Position numbers and translations under genes: made by a program. The notes under the pieces are model-generated. The model was given only the letters and a program-made list of their open reading frames with translations, ran no database searches and had not been told where the DNA came from. Of a stretch of DNA of 64,000 nt, positions 16,450 through 24,324 are shown piece after piece (position 1 is the first letter of the stretch; every line of letters begins with the position of its first letter). This DNA comes from Cohnella thailandensis (GTDB taxonomy: Bacteria; Bacillota; Bacilli; Paenibacillales; Paenibacillaceae), in the NCBI RefSeq assembly GCF_014212135.1, contig NZ_JACJVQ010000021.1, positions 181,789 to 245,788 on the forward strand. The letters run 5' to 3'.

Positions 16450-18207
16450 CTATAACGGTCGGTCCGGCAGCGTAATCCGGACTCGGCTCCCGCGACCCGG
16501 TTCGCTGTCGAACGATAGACCGAACGCTTCGCCGAAGTGAAGCCGGATTCGTTTGCGAATATTAACGAGCCCCAGGCCCGAAAAGGAAGAGCCCGTCCGC
16601 TCTGCCGGCGCGTCGTCAAGCGGGCGGACCGAACCGCCCTTGCCGTTGTCTGTCACTTCCATCACGATGGCGCCATCCGAATCGTAAGCCTGCACCCAGA
16701 CAAGCAGCGGACGGTTCGCGTCCATGCCGTGATAGATGCTGTTCTCGACCAACGGCTGAAGAAGAAATCGCGGCACCGCTTGCTTGCGTAGCGAAGGCGG
16801 GATGTCGACGATGACCTGGAACCGTTCCGGGTAACGAATCTGCATAATGCGCACGTAATGCTCAAGCGCCGTCAACTCTTCTTCGAGCGCGATGAGCGGC
16901 TGATCGGCATAGATGCGGGAGGACAAGAAATACCCGAGGGAATGGATCGCGCTGCGGATCTGCTCCGTCTCCCCCATGAGAGCGAGCCCTTCGATGGACG
17001 CGAGCGTGTTCTTGATCATGTGGGGATGAATCTGCGACAGCAGCGCTTGGAATTCCAGCTCCAGCTTCTCCCGCTGCTCCTCCTGAATCTGCGTCTTTAA
17101 TCCCTCGAGGTCGTCCGTCATCCGGCGAAAGGCCGTCTGCAGCAGACGGAGCTCCGGATCGGCCCGAATCTCCTCGTCTCCCCGCCACTCGCCATTGCCC
17201 ACCTGCTTCATCATTTTGACCAGTTGCTTGACCGGCTTCACGATCCGGCCGATGAACAAATGGCCCAGGAGGATCGACAAAACGGCCCCGGCGGCCGTAA
17301 CCAGCAGCATCAGCCGATAAACCTTCTCGAGGCCGGACAGCATCGACCGATAGGGAACGGGCTTGATGTACACCGTGTCGCTTAGCAGACGTCCGGCCAA
17401 ATACACCGTGTCGTTCGAGCCGCCGGACGGATGGATGACTTCGCTTTCCCCGCCTTGACCGGCAGCAAGCGCAGCGTCTTCGACATCCCGCGGAAGGCTG
17501 GCGACGGTTCCGCCGCCGAGCGAGCGCACCGAGCCCGCGTGAATCAGATAAATGCCAGGGTCCGTAAAAAAGGCGGAGTCCGGCGCGCTGATGACGATCT
17601 GACCGAGAAGGGTATCCGTCCCCTGCAGATAGTAGTTAGCGACATACGAGATCATCGCCTCCCCGTTCGAAGCGAAGGTGAAGTCCGGATGGGAGAACGA
17701 CCAATAAAAATCCCGGCTCGGGTCCGCGTTCGCCACGGCTTGGAAGGCCGCGCTGCGATTCAGATAACTCTTCAGCGACTCCCCGCCGCCGGTTTCCCAG
17801 TTCACGAAGGCTTTGCCGTTATAACCGTAGACGGTCACCAGCGGCGTCGATTTAAATTCGACGAACACGTTCTTGTTCAACATCGAATTGAATTCCGTCC
17901 ATTCGCCCAAATATCGGCGGATATCGTCGGGGGAAGAGTCCGGATCCAGCATCCGCGCCATGCCCTCCTCGCGGATCAACGCGCCCGCGAGCTGCTGGAA
18001 GGCCAACAGCTTTCGGTCGATCTGGGCGATCTCCTGCTCGAGCGACTGCGATTGGATCCGCGTCGCCTGGGTGATGATAATGTTCCTGGAAACCTGGTAC
18101 ACGGTCGTGCCGATGATCGTCATCGGCACGACGCCAAGCAGAAGCAGGACGACGATAAATCGGGTGCGCAGCGTCCATCGCCCGAATCCTTTGCCGATAC
18201 GCAACAT
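16450..18207 (-). CDS. sensor histidine kinase, YesM family
   Basis: 585 residues. An N-terminal membrane helix (about 15-37), an extracytoplasmic sensor domain (about 40-250), a second helix (about 258-285), HAMP, then the His_kinase domain with the phospho-acceptor in LLSQIHPHMIKNTL and an ATPase domain (LQPLVENSIYHGMD; DNGKGG; SGLGLVNIRKR). The start is the ATG at 18207 because GAGGTG lies just upstream; the frame is open to 18348 without an SD. It is expected to sense the polysaccharide or its fragments and phosphorylate the AraC-type regulator downstream. Confidence 0.9.
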   Translation of the reverse strand: MLRIGKGFGRWTLRTRFIVVLLLLGVVPMTIIGTTVYQVSRNIIITQATRIQSQSLEQEIAQIDRKLLAFQQLAGALIREEGMARMLDPDSSPDDIRRYLGEWTEFNSMLNKNVFVEFKSTPLVTVYGYNGKAFVNWETGGGESLKSYLNRSAAFQAVANADPSRDFYWSFSHPDFTFASNGEAMISYVANYYLQGTDTLLGQIVISAPDSAFFTDPGIYLIHAGSVRSLGGGTVASLPRDVEDAALAAGQGGESEVIHPSGGSNDTVYLAGRLLSDTVYIKPVPYRSMLSGLEKVYRLMLLVTAAGAVLSILLGHLFIGRIVKPVKQLVKMMKQVGNGEWRGDEEIRADPELRLLQTAFRRMTDDLEGLKTQIQEEQREKLELEFQALLSQIHPHMIKNTLASIEGLALMGETEQIRSAIHSLGYFLSSRIYADQPLIALEEELTALEHYVRIMQIRYPERFQVIVDIPPSLRKQAVPRFLLQPLVENSIYHGMDANRPLLVWVQAYDSDGAIVMEVTDNGKGGSVRPLDDAPAERTGSSFSGLGLVNIRKRIRLHFGEAFGLSFDSEPGRGSRVRITLPDRPL

Positions 18208-18346
18208 GGAAGACGTCACCTCGTTTGCGACAGCCAACATGCAGCCGTAGTTGGTCGCATCGTAATCCCTAATCCCGCTTTTTGTCAAGAATAGGCGGAC
18301 CGGTTGACGTCTTGCACCCGTTAGTCGATTGCGCTGCCAAACGCAC

Positions 18347-18400
18347 AAAAAAAAGCCGCCCCCACGGTCAATGACGACCGATGGAGACAGCCCGGCGCCG
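18347..18400 (-). terminator. terminator after the SDR gene
   Basis: On the minus strand, a GC-rich stem-loop (inner stem CGGTC/GACCG at 18376-18380 and 18365-18369) is followed by a run of eight T. It starts a few bases after the SDR stop codon. Confidence 0.6.
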
Positions 18401-18403
18401 CCA

Positions 18404-19105
18404 TCACAGCGGCATTTGACGCCCTAAATAATCAACGAAGATAAATTCCTCCGGAATCTTGGTTCTGCCCGTCAGGATATCCAATATGCCGCGAGCGCTG
18501 TCGCCGGCCGATAGCGGAGCCGACGGCCCACCCATATCCGTCCGGATCCATCCCGGATGAACGGCGAGCGCCCGGATTCCCCTCGGCTTCATCTCTTCGT
18601 TCAGCTGCTTCGTGAACATATTCAGAGCCAGCTTCGAGATCGCATAAGGATAATCTCCGCCGTAGGCCCCCGAGAAGCTGCCCGCTTCGGAGGAGACGTT
18701 CACGACCATCCCGGCTTCGCTGTCGCGCATTAGAGGAATCATATGCTTCGCAACCGACATCGGACCGGTCAGATTCACTTCGAGCGTCTCCCTCACGTCC
18801 GAGAGGGACAGCGTTTCGATTCCGTCCTCCCGGCCTTTGAGCACGCCCGCATTGTTCACGATCGCGTCGAGACATAGCCGCTCCTCCCACAGCTGCCCGG
18901 CAAGCCGAATCGCATCCGCCTCGTCCGTTATATCCAATCCCTTCACCCGAACCCGTTCCGGATATTTCTCCGCCAAGCCGGCCAACTGCGGACCGGGATG
19001 CGCCGCATCCCGTACGCACGCGATCGCCGAATGCCCTTCCCGTACGGCCGCTTCCGTCAATTCGTAGCCGAGCCCTCTTCCCGCCCCGGTAATCAATAAT
19101 CTCAT
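18404..19105 (-). CDS. short-chain dehydrogenase/reductase
   Basis: 233 residues, classical SDR. The NAD(P)-binding motif TGAGRGLG is near the N-terminus, then NNAG, a catalytic Ser in NVSSEAG and the YxxxK pair in YPYAISK. HPGWIRTDMGG follows, as in C-factor-like SDRs. The substrate cannot be inferred. The ATG at 19105 has GGGAGG 9 bases upstream. A LacI-type operator overlaps its likely -10 and matches the one in front of the adjacent lacI-family gene, so this SDR is probably a target of that repressor. Confidence 0.85.
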   Translation of the reverse strand: MRLLITGAGRGLGYELTEAAVREGHSAIACVRDAAHPGPQLAGLAEKYPERVRVKGLDITDEADAIRLAGQLWEERLCLDAIVNNAGVLKGREDGIETLSLSDVRETLEVNLTGPMSVAKHMIPLMRDSEAGMVVNVSSEAGSFSGAYGGDYPYAISKLALNMFTKQLNEEMKPRGIRALAVHPGWIRTDMGGPSAPLSAGDSARGILDILTGRTKIPEEFIFVDYLGRQMPL

Positions 19106-19136
19106 CTTGTTCCGCCTCCCTATGTCCTACTTTATG

Positions 19137-19150
19137 AACACGCGTTTATA
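19137..19150 (-). promoter_or_regulatory. LacI-type operator overlapping the SDR promoter
   Basis: AACACGCGTT (19137-19146) is a near-palindrome of the form AACNCGNGTT. It touches a TATAAA -10 candidate (19145-19150, minus strand). The same 10-mer, inverted, occurs at 20301-20310 upstream of the LacI-family gene. Confidence 0.55.
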
Positions 19151-19232
19151 ATGGAATAAAAAAATAGCGTCCTATTAAAAAGCGTCCGGAAGAGACAACC
19201 CGCCGCCTCTTCCGCCAGTTCATCCTCAGAAT

Positions 19233-20273
19233 CTAGAGCTTCCGGCAAGAGTCGCGCACCACGAGCTCGGATCGAACCGTATACTCGAACGCTTCCGCCT
19301 CGTCGTCCTCGATATGGCCGATGACCGCCTCGGTCAGCTCCTTCATCATGGCTCCGAAGTCCACCTTGATCGTCGTCAGCGGGGGCTGGAACCGCGAGCT
19401 CAGCTCATGATCGTCGAACCCGACGATCGAGACGTCCTTCGGAATCTCGACCCCATGCTCCCTAAGCGCCCGGATCGCTCCGAAGGCGACGCTGTCGTTC
19501 GCCATCACGATAGCCGTCGGCAGCCGCTTGCCCGATCTCATGAAGCTTCGCATCGCTTCATATCCGTCGGACTCGTGGAAGCCGCCCGGGATGATCCAAT
19601 CCTCGTTCCATCGAAGACCGTTATGCCGCATGGCTTCCTTGAAGCCCTCCAGCTTGGTTTCGCCGGAGGAACGCTTCATATCGCCGGCGACGACGCCGAT
19701 CTCCGTATGATTCAAGGAACGAAGGTACTTCACCGCGAGCATCATCCCATAATCGTTGTCGAAGTTCACCACGACCCGATTCGCTTCGCTGCGCCCCGGA
19801 AGCCTCTGGTCGACGACTCCGACGATATAGCCTTCGGCGATCAGCTCCTCGATGAACGGCTCCTCGTTCGCCGCGCCGATGAAGATCCCGCCGTCGATCC
19901 GGCGCTGATAGAAGATATCCTTCACGCCGCGGATGATATCCCGATCCGCCGTATCCCGGATAATCGAAGTCAGCACGTAATAACCGTTGATCGAGGCGTT
20001 CTCGATAATGCTGACCAGCATCATGTTGGACAAGATATCCCTGGACACCTGCTCCGTCTCGATCATAAAAAGGCCGATCGTCCGCGTTCCCTTGCCCGCC
20101 AGCACCTGAGCGGACAGATTGGGAACGTAATGATGCTCCCGAATGACCTTCATGACCTTCTCGCGGGTCTCGGGAGGGACATTCGAATAATTGTTGATCA
20201 CTCGGCTGACCGTGCTTCTAGATACGCCGGCCAGCTTCGCGATTTCGACCGAGCTGATTTCCGTCTTTCTCAC
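19233..20273 (-). CDS. LacI/GalR-family transcriptional repressor
   Basis: 346 residues. N-terminal LacI helix-turn-helix (VEIAKLAGVSRSTVSRVINN) and hinge, then a periplasmic-binding-protein-like effector domain (about 65-340). The start is GTG at 20273, with AAGGAG 11 bases upstream. The operator directly downstream of its own promoter, and an identical motif at the SDR gene, suggest autorepression and control of the SDR. It may also act on the neighbouring polysaccharide locus, but no copy of the motif was noticed there. Confidence 0.9.
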   Translation of the reverse strand: MRKTEISSVEIAKLAGVSRSTVSRVINNYSNVPPETREKVMKVIREHHYVPNLSAQVLAGKGTRTIGLFMIETEQVSRDILSNMMLVSIIENASINGYYVLTSIIRDTADRDIIRGVKDIFYQRRIDGGIFIGAANEEPFIEELIAEGYIVGVVDQRLPGRSEANRVVVNFDNDYGMMLAVKYLRSLNHTEIGVVAGDMKRSSGETKLEGFKEAMRHNGLRWNEDWIIPGGFHESDGYEAMRSFMRSGKRLPTAIVMANDSVAFGAIRALREHGVEIPKDVSIVGFDDHELSSRFQPPLTTIKVDFGAMMKELTEAVIGHIEDDEAEAFEYTVRSELVVRDSCRKL

Positions 20274-20300
20274 GTTGGAGGCGACTCCTTCATTTGCGTG

Positions 20301-20349
20301 AACGCGTGTTTATGATTTCTATCTTAACAGCGCTCCGCCCGGTCGTCAA
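20301..20349 (-). promoter_or_regulatory. promoter and operator of the LacI-family gene
   Basis: TTGACG (20344-20349), a 17-base spacer, and TAAGAT (20321-20326) form a good minus-strand promoter. The operator AACGCGTGTT (20301-20310) begins about 10 bases downstream of the -10, a position where bound repressor would block initiation. Confidence 0.65.
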
Positions 20350-20391
20350 CTTCCTTGAAATCGCATTCATCCTTAAGCGGCGCTCCTTTTC

Positions 20392-20826
20392 TCAAACGGA
20401 GGTTCCTTTGGAGCTCGCGCCGGAAGCGGGCGAGGAGACGAATCGATAGAGCAGGGCTCCCCCGACTCCGTAGAGAACGGTGCTGACAAAGTCGTACAAA
20501 CCCAGGTCGTGGAACGGAAACAAGGCCAGAAAAGCGTAGCCCCAGAACGCGTAAGGCAAATACCGGAGCCCCGGAGATACCAGCGCAAGCCAAATCCCCG
20601 CGAAAAAGCCGTAGTAAGCGGCAAGATAGAGCGGAATGGTGTTGAACAGCAAATTTAGCGTATCGTAGCCGTCGTAAGAAACCGCCTCGTATAACAGCTC
20701 CCTTACGAACAGTACCGCAAGCCCTCCGAACAACAGATGCAAGGTGTAAGGAACCAGCAGCCGGATAATCGGGAACGACAACAGCCAGCCTCTAAGCTCG
20801 CGCAGCACCGCGGCGAATCGAACCAT
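20392..20826 (-). CDS. small integral membrane protein, unknown function
   Basis: 144 residues with four likely membrane segments (about 24-42, 60-78, 84-100, 110-130), rich in aromatic residues, and a short Ser/Gly/Thr tail. I do not recognise a family. The ATG at 20826 has GAGGAGG 12 bases upstream, slightly far but acceptable. It is separated from DoxX by a strong terminator, so it probably has its own promoter. Codon use resembles its neighbours. Confidence 0.65.
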   Translation of the reverse strand: MVRFAAVLRELRGWLLSFPIIRLLVPYTLHLLFGGLAVLFVRELLYEAVSYDGYDTLNLLFNTIPLYLAAYYGFFAGIWLALVSPGLRYLPYAFWGYAFLALFPFHDLGLYDFVSTVLYGVGGALLYRFVSSPASGASSKGTSV

Positions 20827-20912
20827 TTAAGGACCACGCCTCCTCTTGCTTGATTTGGCTTTATTATAGAAGAAACGGGATGCCGAAGAAGTCGAAGCCC
20901 GCCGGAAGGGAA

Positions 20913-20952
20913 CAAAAAAAGAGACGGAGCGGCAATTCTGCCGTCCGTCTCT
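20913..20952 (-). terminator. terminator of the doxX gene
   Basis: On the minus strand, AGAGACGGA pairs with TCCGTCTCT (9 bp), extended inwards by GGCA/TGCC, followed by seven T. It lies about 30 bases after the DoxX stop. Confidence 0.85.
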
Positions 20953-20981
20953 CGTCGTTCTATGATCATTCGCCGTTCGGG

Positions 20982-21551
20982 TTAGCTCGCCGCCCCATGG
21001 TGTCCGACCGGGGTCGTCGGGGTGTCCGGGGTCGTCGGCCGTTGCCCCTTTTTCTTATGGAAGAGGTGGGCGGTCGCTTTCTTCAGGTACGGCAGCAGGT
21101 AGTAGTCGACGCCGAATCGTCCCGCGTTAGCGCCGGCAACCATCGTTATCATTCCGAACAGGATAAGCCAAGGGTTGCTCGATACGGTTCCCGCGAGCAG
21201 GAACATGAAGTTCATCAGCACTCCGAAGAAGGCCGCCGCGGTCGTCAGAGCCCCGAGGATCAGGCCGAGTCCGACCAGGAATTCGCCCCAAGGGATCAAG
21301 AAGTCGAACAGCTTCCCGTTCGGGACGGCGAAGTGCTTAAGGAAGTAAACGTAGTTCGGATACAGCGCGTCCTGCGTTCCGGTCTCGAGCACGGGATTCT
21401 TGATCGCGTTGCCCAGGAAACCTCCCGCATGGAAGCCGTCCGCCGAAGTGATCTTGTGCCACCCCGCGTCGAGCCATTTCCACCCCAGATAGAATCTTAC
21501 CAATACCATCAAGCCAGCTGCGATCTTATTGTTTCTGAGCCAGTTCATCAT
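20982..21551 (-). CDS. DoxX family membrane protein
   Basis: 189 residues, four membrane helices. The N-terminal RFYLGWKWLDAGWHK segment is typical of DoxX/TQO-small-subunit-like proteins, which are linked to thiol or redox homeostasis in some bacteria. The C-terminus ends in a His/Lys/Pro/Thr-rich tail. It is divergent from the GAF/regulator/kinase operon. Its -10 (TATGAT) has a poor -35, with repeated GAATTCC motifs just upstream, so it may be activated by the neighbouring response regulator (inference). Confidence 0.85.
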   Translation of the reverse strand: MMNWLRNNKIAAGLMVLVRFYLGWKWLDAGWHKITSADGFHAGGFLGNAIKNPVLETGTQDALYPNYVYFLKHFAVPNGKLFDFLIPWGEFLVGLGLILGALTTAAAFFGVLMNFMFLLAGTVSSNPWLILFGMITMVAGANAGRFGVDYYLLPYLKKATAHLFHKKKGQRPTTPDTPTTPVGHHGAAS

Positions 21552-21580
21552 GGTTTTTCCTCTCCCTTCTTCTTGATTCC

Positions 21581-21644
21581 ATCATACCCCCGGCGCCGAG
21601 GGTCTCCCATCGGGGGGAATCCTGAATTCCGGCGGAAGAATTCC
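21581..21644 (-). promoter_or_regulatory. doxX promoter with upstream repeated GAATTCC motifs
   Basis: TATGAT on the minus strand (21581-21586) lacks a consensus -35. Two GAATTCC motifs (21624-21630, 21638-21644), 14 bases apart, lie directly upstream of where -35 should be, an activator-like position. Confidence 0.4.
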
Positions 21645-21692
21645 TTAATTTCTCATAGGAGGTTCCCCGGTGCGGGCCTGAGGCGAAAATAA

Positions 21693-21734
21693 GGGAATTC
21701 CCCGACTTACAGTCCGATTCGGAAACCTTAAAAT
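21693..21734 (+). promoter_or_regulatory. candidate promoter of the GAF/regulator/kinase operon
   Basis: TTACAG (21707-21712), 16-base spacer, TAAAAT (21729-21734). A perfect 10-bp palindrome GGGAATTCCC (21693-21702), containing a third GAATTCC motif, lies just upstream. Confidence 0.45.
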
Positions 21735-21765
21735 GAAGGCAAACCGTTGAAACGGGGTGAGCGCA

Positions 21766-22245
21766 ATGGAATTGGCAAGAGAAGCCGTCGAGAAGGAGCT
21801 GTCCGTCCTCCGGGAGCTGCTTGAAGTCGACGTCGCGGCGGTGTCCTGGAAGAGAGCCCGCGATCGCCAGTGGGAGTGGTGGGCCGCCTCGGGTTGCCGG
21901 GACGAGAGATTCCGTTCCTTGTCCATAAGAATAGGAAGAGGGATCGAAGGCGCGGTTCCGAGAATCGGGAGATCGCTGATCATCGATAAAGAGCATCCGA
22001 ACGGAGGCAAGCAGAGAGAGGAATCGGCGCTTATGCACGTCGAGCAGCTGGTATCCGCGATCGCCTGTCCGATTCTGGTGAAGGACGTCCCGGAAGGGGT
22101 GCTGCTGGCGGGTGCCCGCGAGGAGAGGAGCTTCTCGAAGGAGCAGCTACAACGTACGCAATTAGCCGCGGCGATGCTCGGACAGTGGGCGGAGGAAGCG
22201 GAATCCGAAGCGGAAAACGCGGTCGTCAGGGCACCCGATAATTGA
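21766..22245 (+). CDS. GAF-domain protein, NreA-like
   Basis: 159 residues, essentially one GAF domain, cytoplasmic. Core features include VAAVSWKRARDRQWEWW and CPILVKDVPEGVLLAGA. In Staphylococcus the GAF protein NreA binds nitrate and modulates the NreB kinase. Here a GAF gene also precedes a NarL-type regulator and a PAS kinase. The ligand is not known. The ATG at 21766 was chosen because GGGGTG lies 7 bases upstream; an in-frame GTG at 21757 overlaps that SD. Confidence 0.75.
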   Translation: MELAREAVEKELSVLRELLEVDVAAVSWKRARDRQWEWWAASGCRDERFRSLSIRIGRGIEGAVPRIGRSLIIDKEHPNGGKQREESALMHVEQLVSAIACPILVKDVPEGVLLAGAREERSFSKEQLQRTQLAAAMLGQWAEEAESEAENAVVRAPDN

Positions 22246-22284
22246 TATGATAGGGATAGAGAGGAACCGATTGGAGGAAATTCT

Positions 22285-22941
22285 TTGATTCGAATCCTGC
22301 TTGTGGACGACCACGCCGTCGTACGATCCGGGCTGCGCATGCTTCTGAACGCCAAGAGCGGCCTGACGGTCGTAGGAGATGCCGCCGACGGCGACGAAGC
22401 GATTCGCTTGGCGGCGGATTTAAAGCCGGATGTCGTCCTTATGGACCTCAGCATGCCCCACGGACGGGACGGCCTGAGCGCGACCGCGGAGCTTAAGAAG
22501 CTGCTGCCGGACACCAGCGTCCTTGTTCTGTCTATGCACGACGACGATGAATATTTGTTCAGGGCGATTCATGCCGGCGCCTCCGGCTACGTTCTCAAGA
22601 GCGCCCCTCACGAGGAGCTGCTGTCCGCGATCGAGTCGGTCTATTCGGGCAATGCCTATCTGTACCCCACCGCGACCAAACGGCTCATGAACGAATATAT
22701 GGAGCGGATCAAGCACGGGGACAACTCGGACTCCTACGAATCCCTGTCCGATCGGGAGAAGCAGGTGCTCGGCTGGATCGCGAAGGGATATTCCAATAAA
22801 GAAATCGCCGAGAATCTCATCATCAGCGTAAAGACCGTCGAGACGCATAAATCCCATGTCATGGAGAAGCTAGGCCTTCGCACCAGGCCCGATCTCGTCA
22901 AATACGCGCTGAAGAAGGGACTGCTTAACTTTGACTCCTAA
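22285..22941 (+). CDS. NarL/LuxR-family response regulator
   Basis: 218 residues. Receiver domain (1-120) with DDHAVVRSG, phospho-acceptor Asp in DVVLMDLSMP and Lys in YVLKSAP; C-terminal LuxR-type helix-turn-helix (about 150-212) with LSDREKQVLGWIAKGYSNKE and VETHKSHVMEKLG. The start is TTG with GGAGGAAA just upstream. The stop overlaps the start of the kinase gene by 11 bases, so the two are translated together. Candidate sites are the GAATTCC motifs between doxX and the GAF gene. Confidence 0.9.
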   Translation: MIRILLVDDHAVVRSGLRMLLNAKSGLTVVGDAADGDEAIRLAADLKPDVVLMDLSMPHGRDGLSATAELKKLLPDTSVLVLSMHDDDEYLFRAIHAGASGYVLKSAPHEELLSAIESVYSGNAYLYPTATKRLMNEYMERIKHGDNSDSYESLSDREKQVLGWIAKGYSNKEIAENLIISVKTVETHKSHVMEKLGLRTRPDLVKYALKKGLLNFDS

Positions 22942-24031
22942 TCCGATCGGACGCAAGGCGAGCGAGCTGCTCGAACAGCTGAACGACCCTTCCGAAGAGC
23001 TGGCGAGGGAAGACCTGAAGGAGATGCTCAAGCACCTTACCCAGCTGAAGCTGGCTCTGGACGAATCGTCCATCGTGGCGGTAACGGATCGGCGGGGCAA
23101 AATCCAATACGTGAACGACAAGTTCTGCGAGATCTCGCAGTACGGCCGGGCCGAGCTGATCGGCCGCGATCATCGGATCGTCAACTCGGGCTATCATGGC
23201 AAAGAGTTTTTCCGCGAGCTGTGGGAGACGATTCTGTCCGGCCGCGTCTGGAGAGGCGAGCTGCGCAACAAAGCGAAGGACGGATCTTACTATTGGGTGT
23301 ACACGACCATCGTCCCGTTCCTCGACAAGAACGGGGAGCCGTATCAATTCCTGGCCATCCGCAACGAGGTAACCCCTCTTAAGAACGCCGAAGCCGAGCT
23401 TAAACGGATGATGACCCGCGTCATGCGCATTCAGGAGGAAGAGCGCAAGCGGTTCTCCCGCGAGCTTCACGACGGGATCGGCCAGAGCCTCTTCGGGCTC
23501 GCGATCCAGCTCGACCGGCTGTTGGCGGAGCCCGGACACTCTCCAGAGCTGACGAACATCCGCCAGGACGTATCGTCGCTCATTCAAGACGTAAGGGGCC
23601 TGGCTTGGGAGCTTCGGCCATCCGTGCTTGACGATCTCGGGGTCGCCCCGGCGCTTCGCAGCTACGCCGAGCTGTTCACGCAGCATTACGGGATCCAGGT
23701 TCGCCTGTCCTGCAAGCTGTCCGCCCGGTTCGATCGCCAGATCGAGACCGCCTTGTACCGCATCGTGCAGGAGGCGCTGACCAATATCGGCAAATACGCC
23801 AAAGTGCTGGAAGCCCGGGTGGAGGTATGGGAGACGGATTCGGCCATCCATGCCCGAATCGAGGATGACGGAGTCGGCTTCGTGCCGCTCCCGGAGAGGC
23901 AAGGGGTCGGCTTGTTCAGCATGGAGGAGAGGGCCAGAGGCGTCGGCGGGGTTGCTCAAGTCGAGTCCGCTCCCGGGCAAGGCACGGTTGTAAAGGCTTC
24001 GCTGCCCAAGACATTGTTGACAACTCAATAG
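22931..24031 (+). CDS. PAS-domain sensor histidine kinase (NarX/NreB-type core)
   Basis: 366 residues, no membrane helix, so a soluble sensor. PAS domain (about 40-150), then HisKA_3 dimerisation with the phospho-acceptor in RFSRELHDGIGQ (about residue 180), and HATPase_c with EALTNIGKYAK, EDDGVGF and GVGLFSMEERARG. The layout matches NreB, but NreB's oxygen-sensing 4Fe-4S cluster needs four cysteines and this PAS region shows only one, so the signal is probably different. TTG start, overlapping the regulator gene. Confidence 0.88.
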   Translation: MTPNPIGRKASELLEQLNDPSEELAREDLKEMLKHLTQLKLALDESSIVAVTDRRGKIQYVNDKFCEISQYGRAELIGRDHRIVNSGYHGKEFFRELWETILSGRVWRGELRNKAKDGSYYWVYTTIVPFLDKNGEPYQFLAIRNEVTPLKNAEAELKRMMTRVMRIQEEERKRFSRELHDGIGQSLFGLAIQLDRLLAEPGHSPELTNIRQDVSSLIQDVRGLAWELRPSVLDDLGVAPALRSYAELFTQHYGIQVRLSCKLSARFDRQIETALYRIVQEALTNIGKYAKVLEARVEVWETDSAIHARIEDDGVGFVPLPERQGVGLFSMEERARGVGGVAQVESAPGQGTVVKASLPKTLLTTQ

Positions 24032-24045
24032 AAGGCCTGTATAAT
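24017..24045 (+). promoter_or_regulatory. perfect consensus sigma-A promoter overlapping the kinase stop codon
   Basis: TTGACA (24017-24022), a 17-base spacer, TATAAT (24040-24045): both hexamers and the spacing are consensus. It points rightwards into a stretch with no protein gene, as expected for a strongly expressed stable RNA. Confidence 0.75.
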
Positions 24046-24301
24046 AAGGGATTATGTTAAGTGTGACCCTCAGATGTTTCCTCTAATTGGGTGATTGACA
24101 CTCCTCCCTTTCCCCAACACAACATCCTTGATTACAATCGGCTGCTGGAAGGAACGCGAATTCTCAACTGGAGCGGTCTCGGAACCGCAAGAACGATCGA
24201 GAGGTAGGGCTATCGTTGTCTTCGTGAAGTGATTCAGGAAAGATCGCGCGGTTGCGCTTATACTTATAATCAGACCCCTGCAGGATATCCTGGCAGGGGT
24301 C
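24046..24301 (+). ncRNA. ssrS: 6S-like RNA (candidate)
   Basis: Downstream of the consensus promoter there is no open frame, but the first and last parts pair in nested order: 24050-24055 with 24266-24271 (6 bp), 24059-24067 with 24251-24259 (9 bp, three G-U), 24073-24082 with 24236-24245 (9 of 10). This yields a rod of about 220 nt with a closed terminal stem and a loosely paired centre. That architecture, and the CAGATGTTTC segment near the 5' end, recall 6S RNA, which binds the sigma-A holoenzyme. A stem-loop at 24273-24301 can end the transcript. The assignment rests on structure and context, not a database match; another structured RNA is possible. Confidence 0.55.
24273..24301. terminator. 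stem-loop between the RNA gene and the MFS gene
   Basis: GACCCCTGC pairs with GCAGGGGTC (9 bp), with an inner AGG/CCT. It could end both the rightward RNA and the leftward exporter transcript. The T-tracts on both sides are weak. Confidence 0.6.
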
Positions 24302-24324
24302 GACCAATTTCTATGGGGTTTATC

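Noticed and set aside
22931..24031. True NreB-type oxygen sensor
   Set aside because: The PAS region has only one cysteine, so a four-Cys Fe-S cluster cannot form there.
24046..24301. A remnant of an insertion sequence between the kinase and MFS genes
   Set aside because: No transposase motif could be read in any frame, whereas a consensus promoter and nested pairing support an RNA gene.
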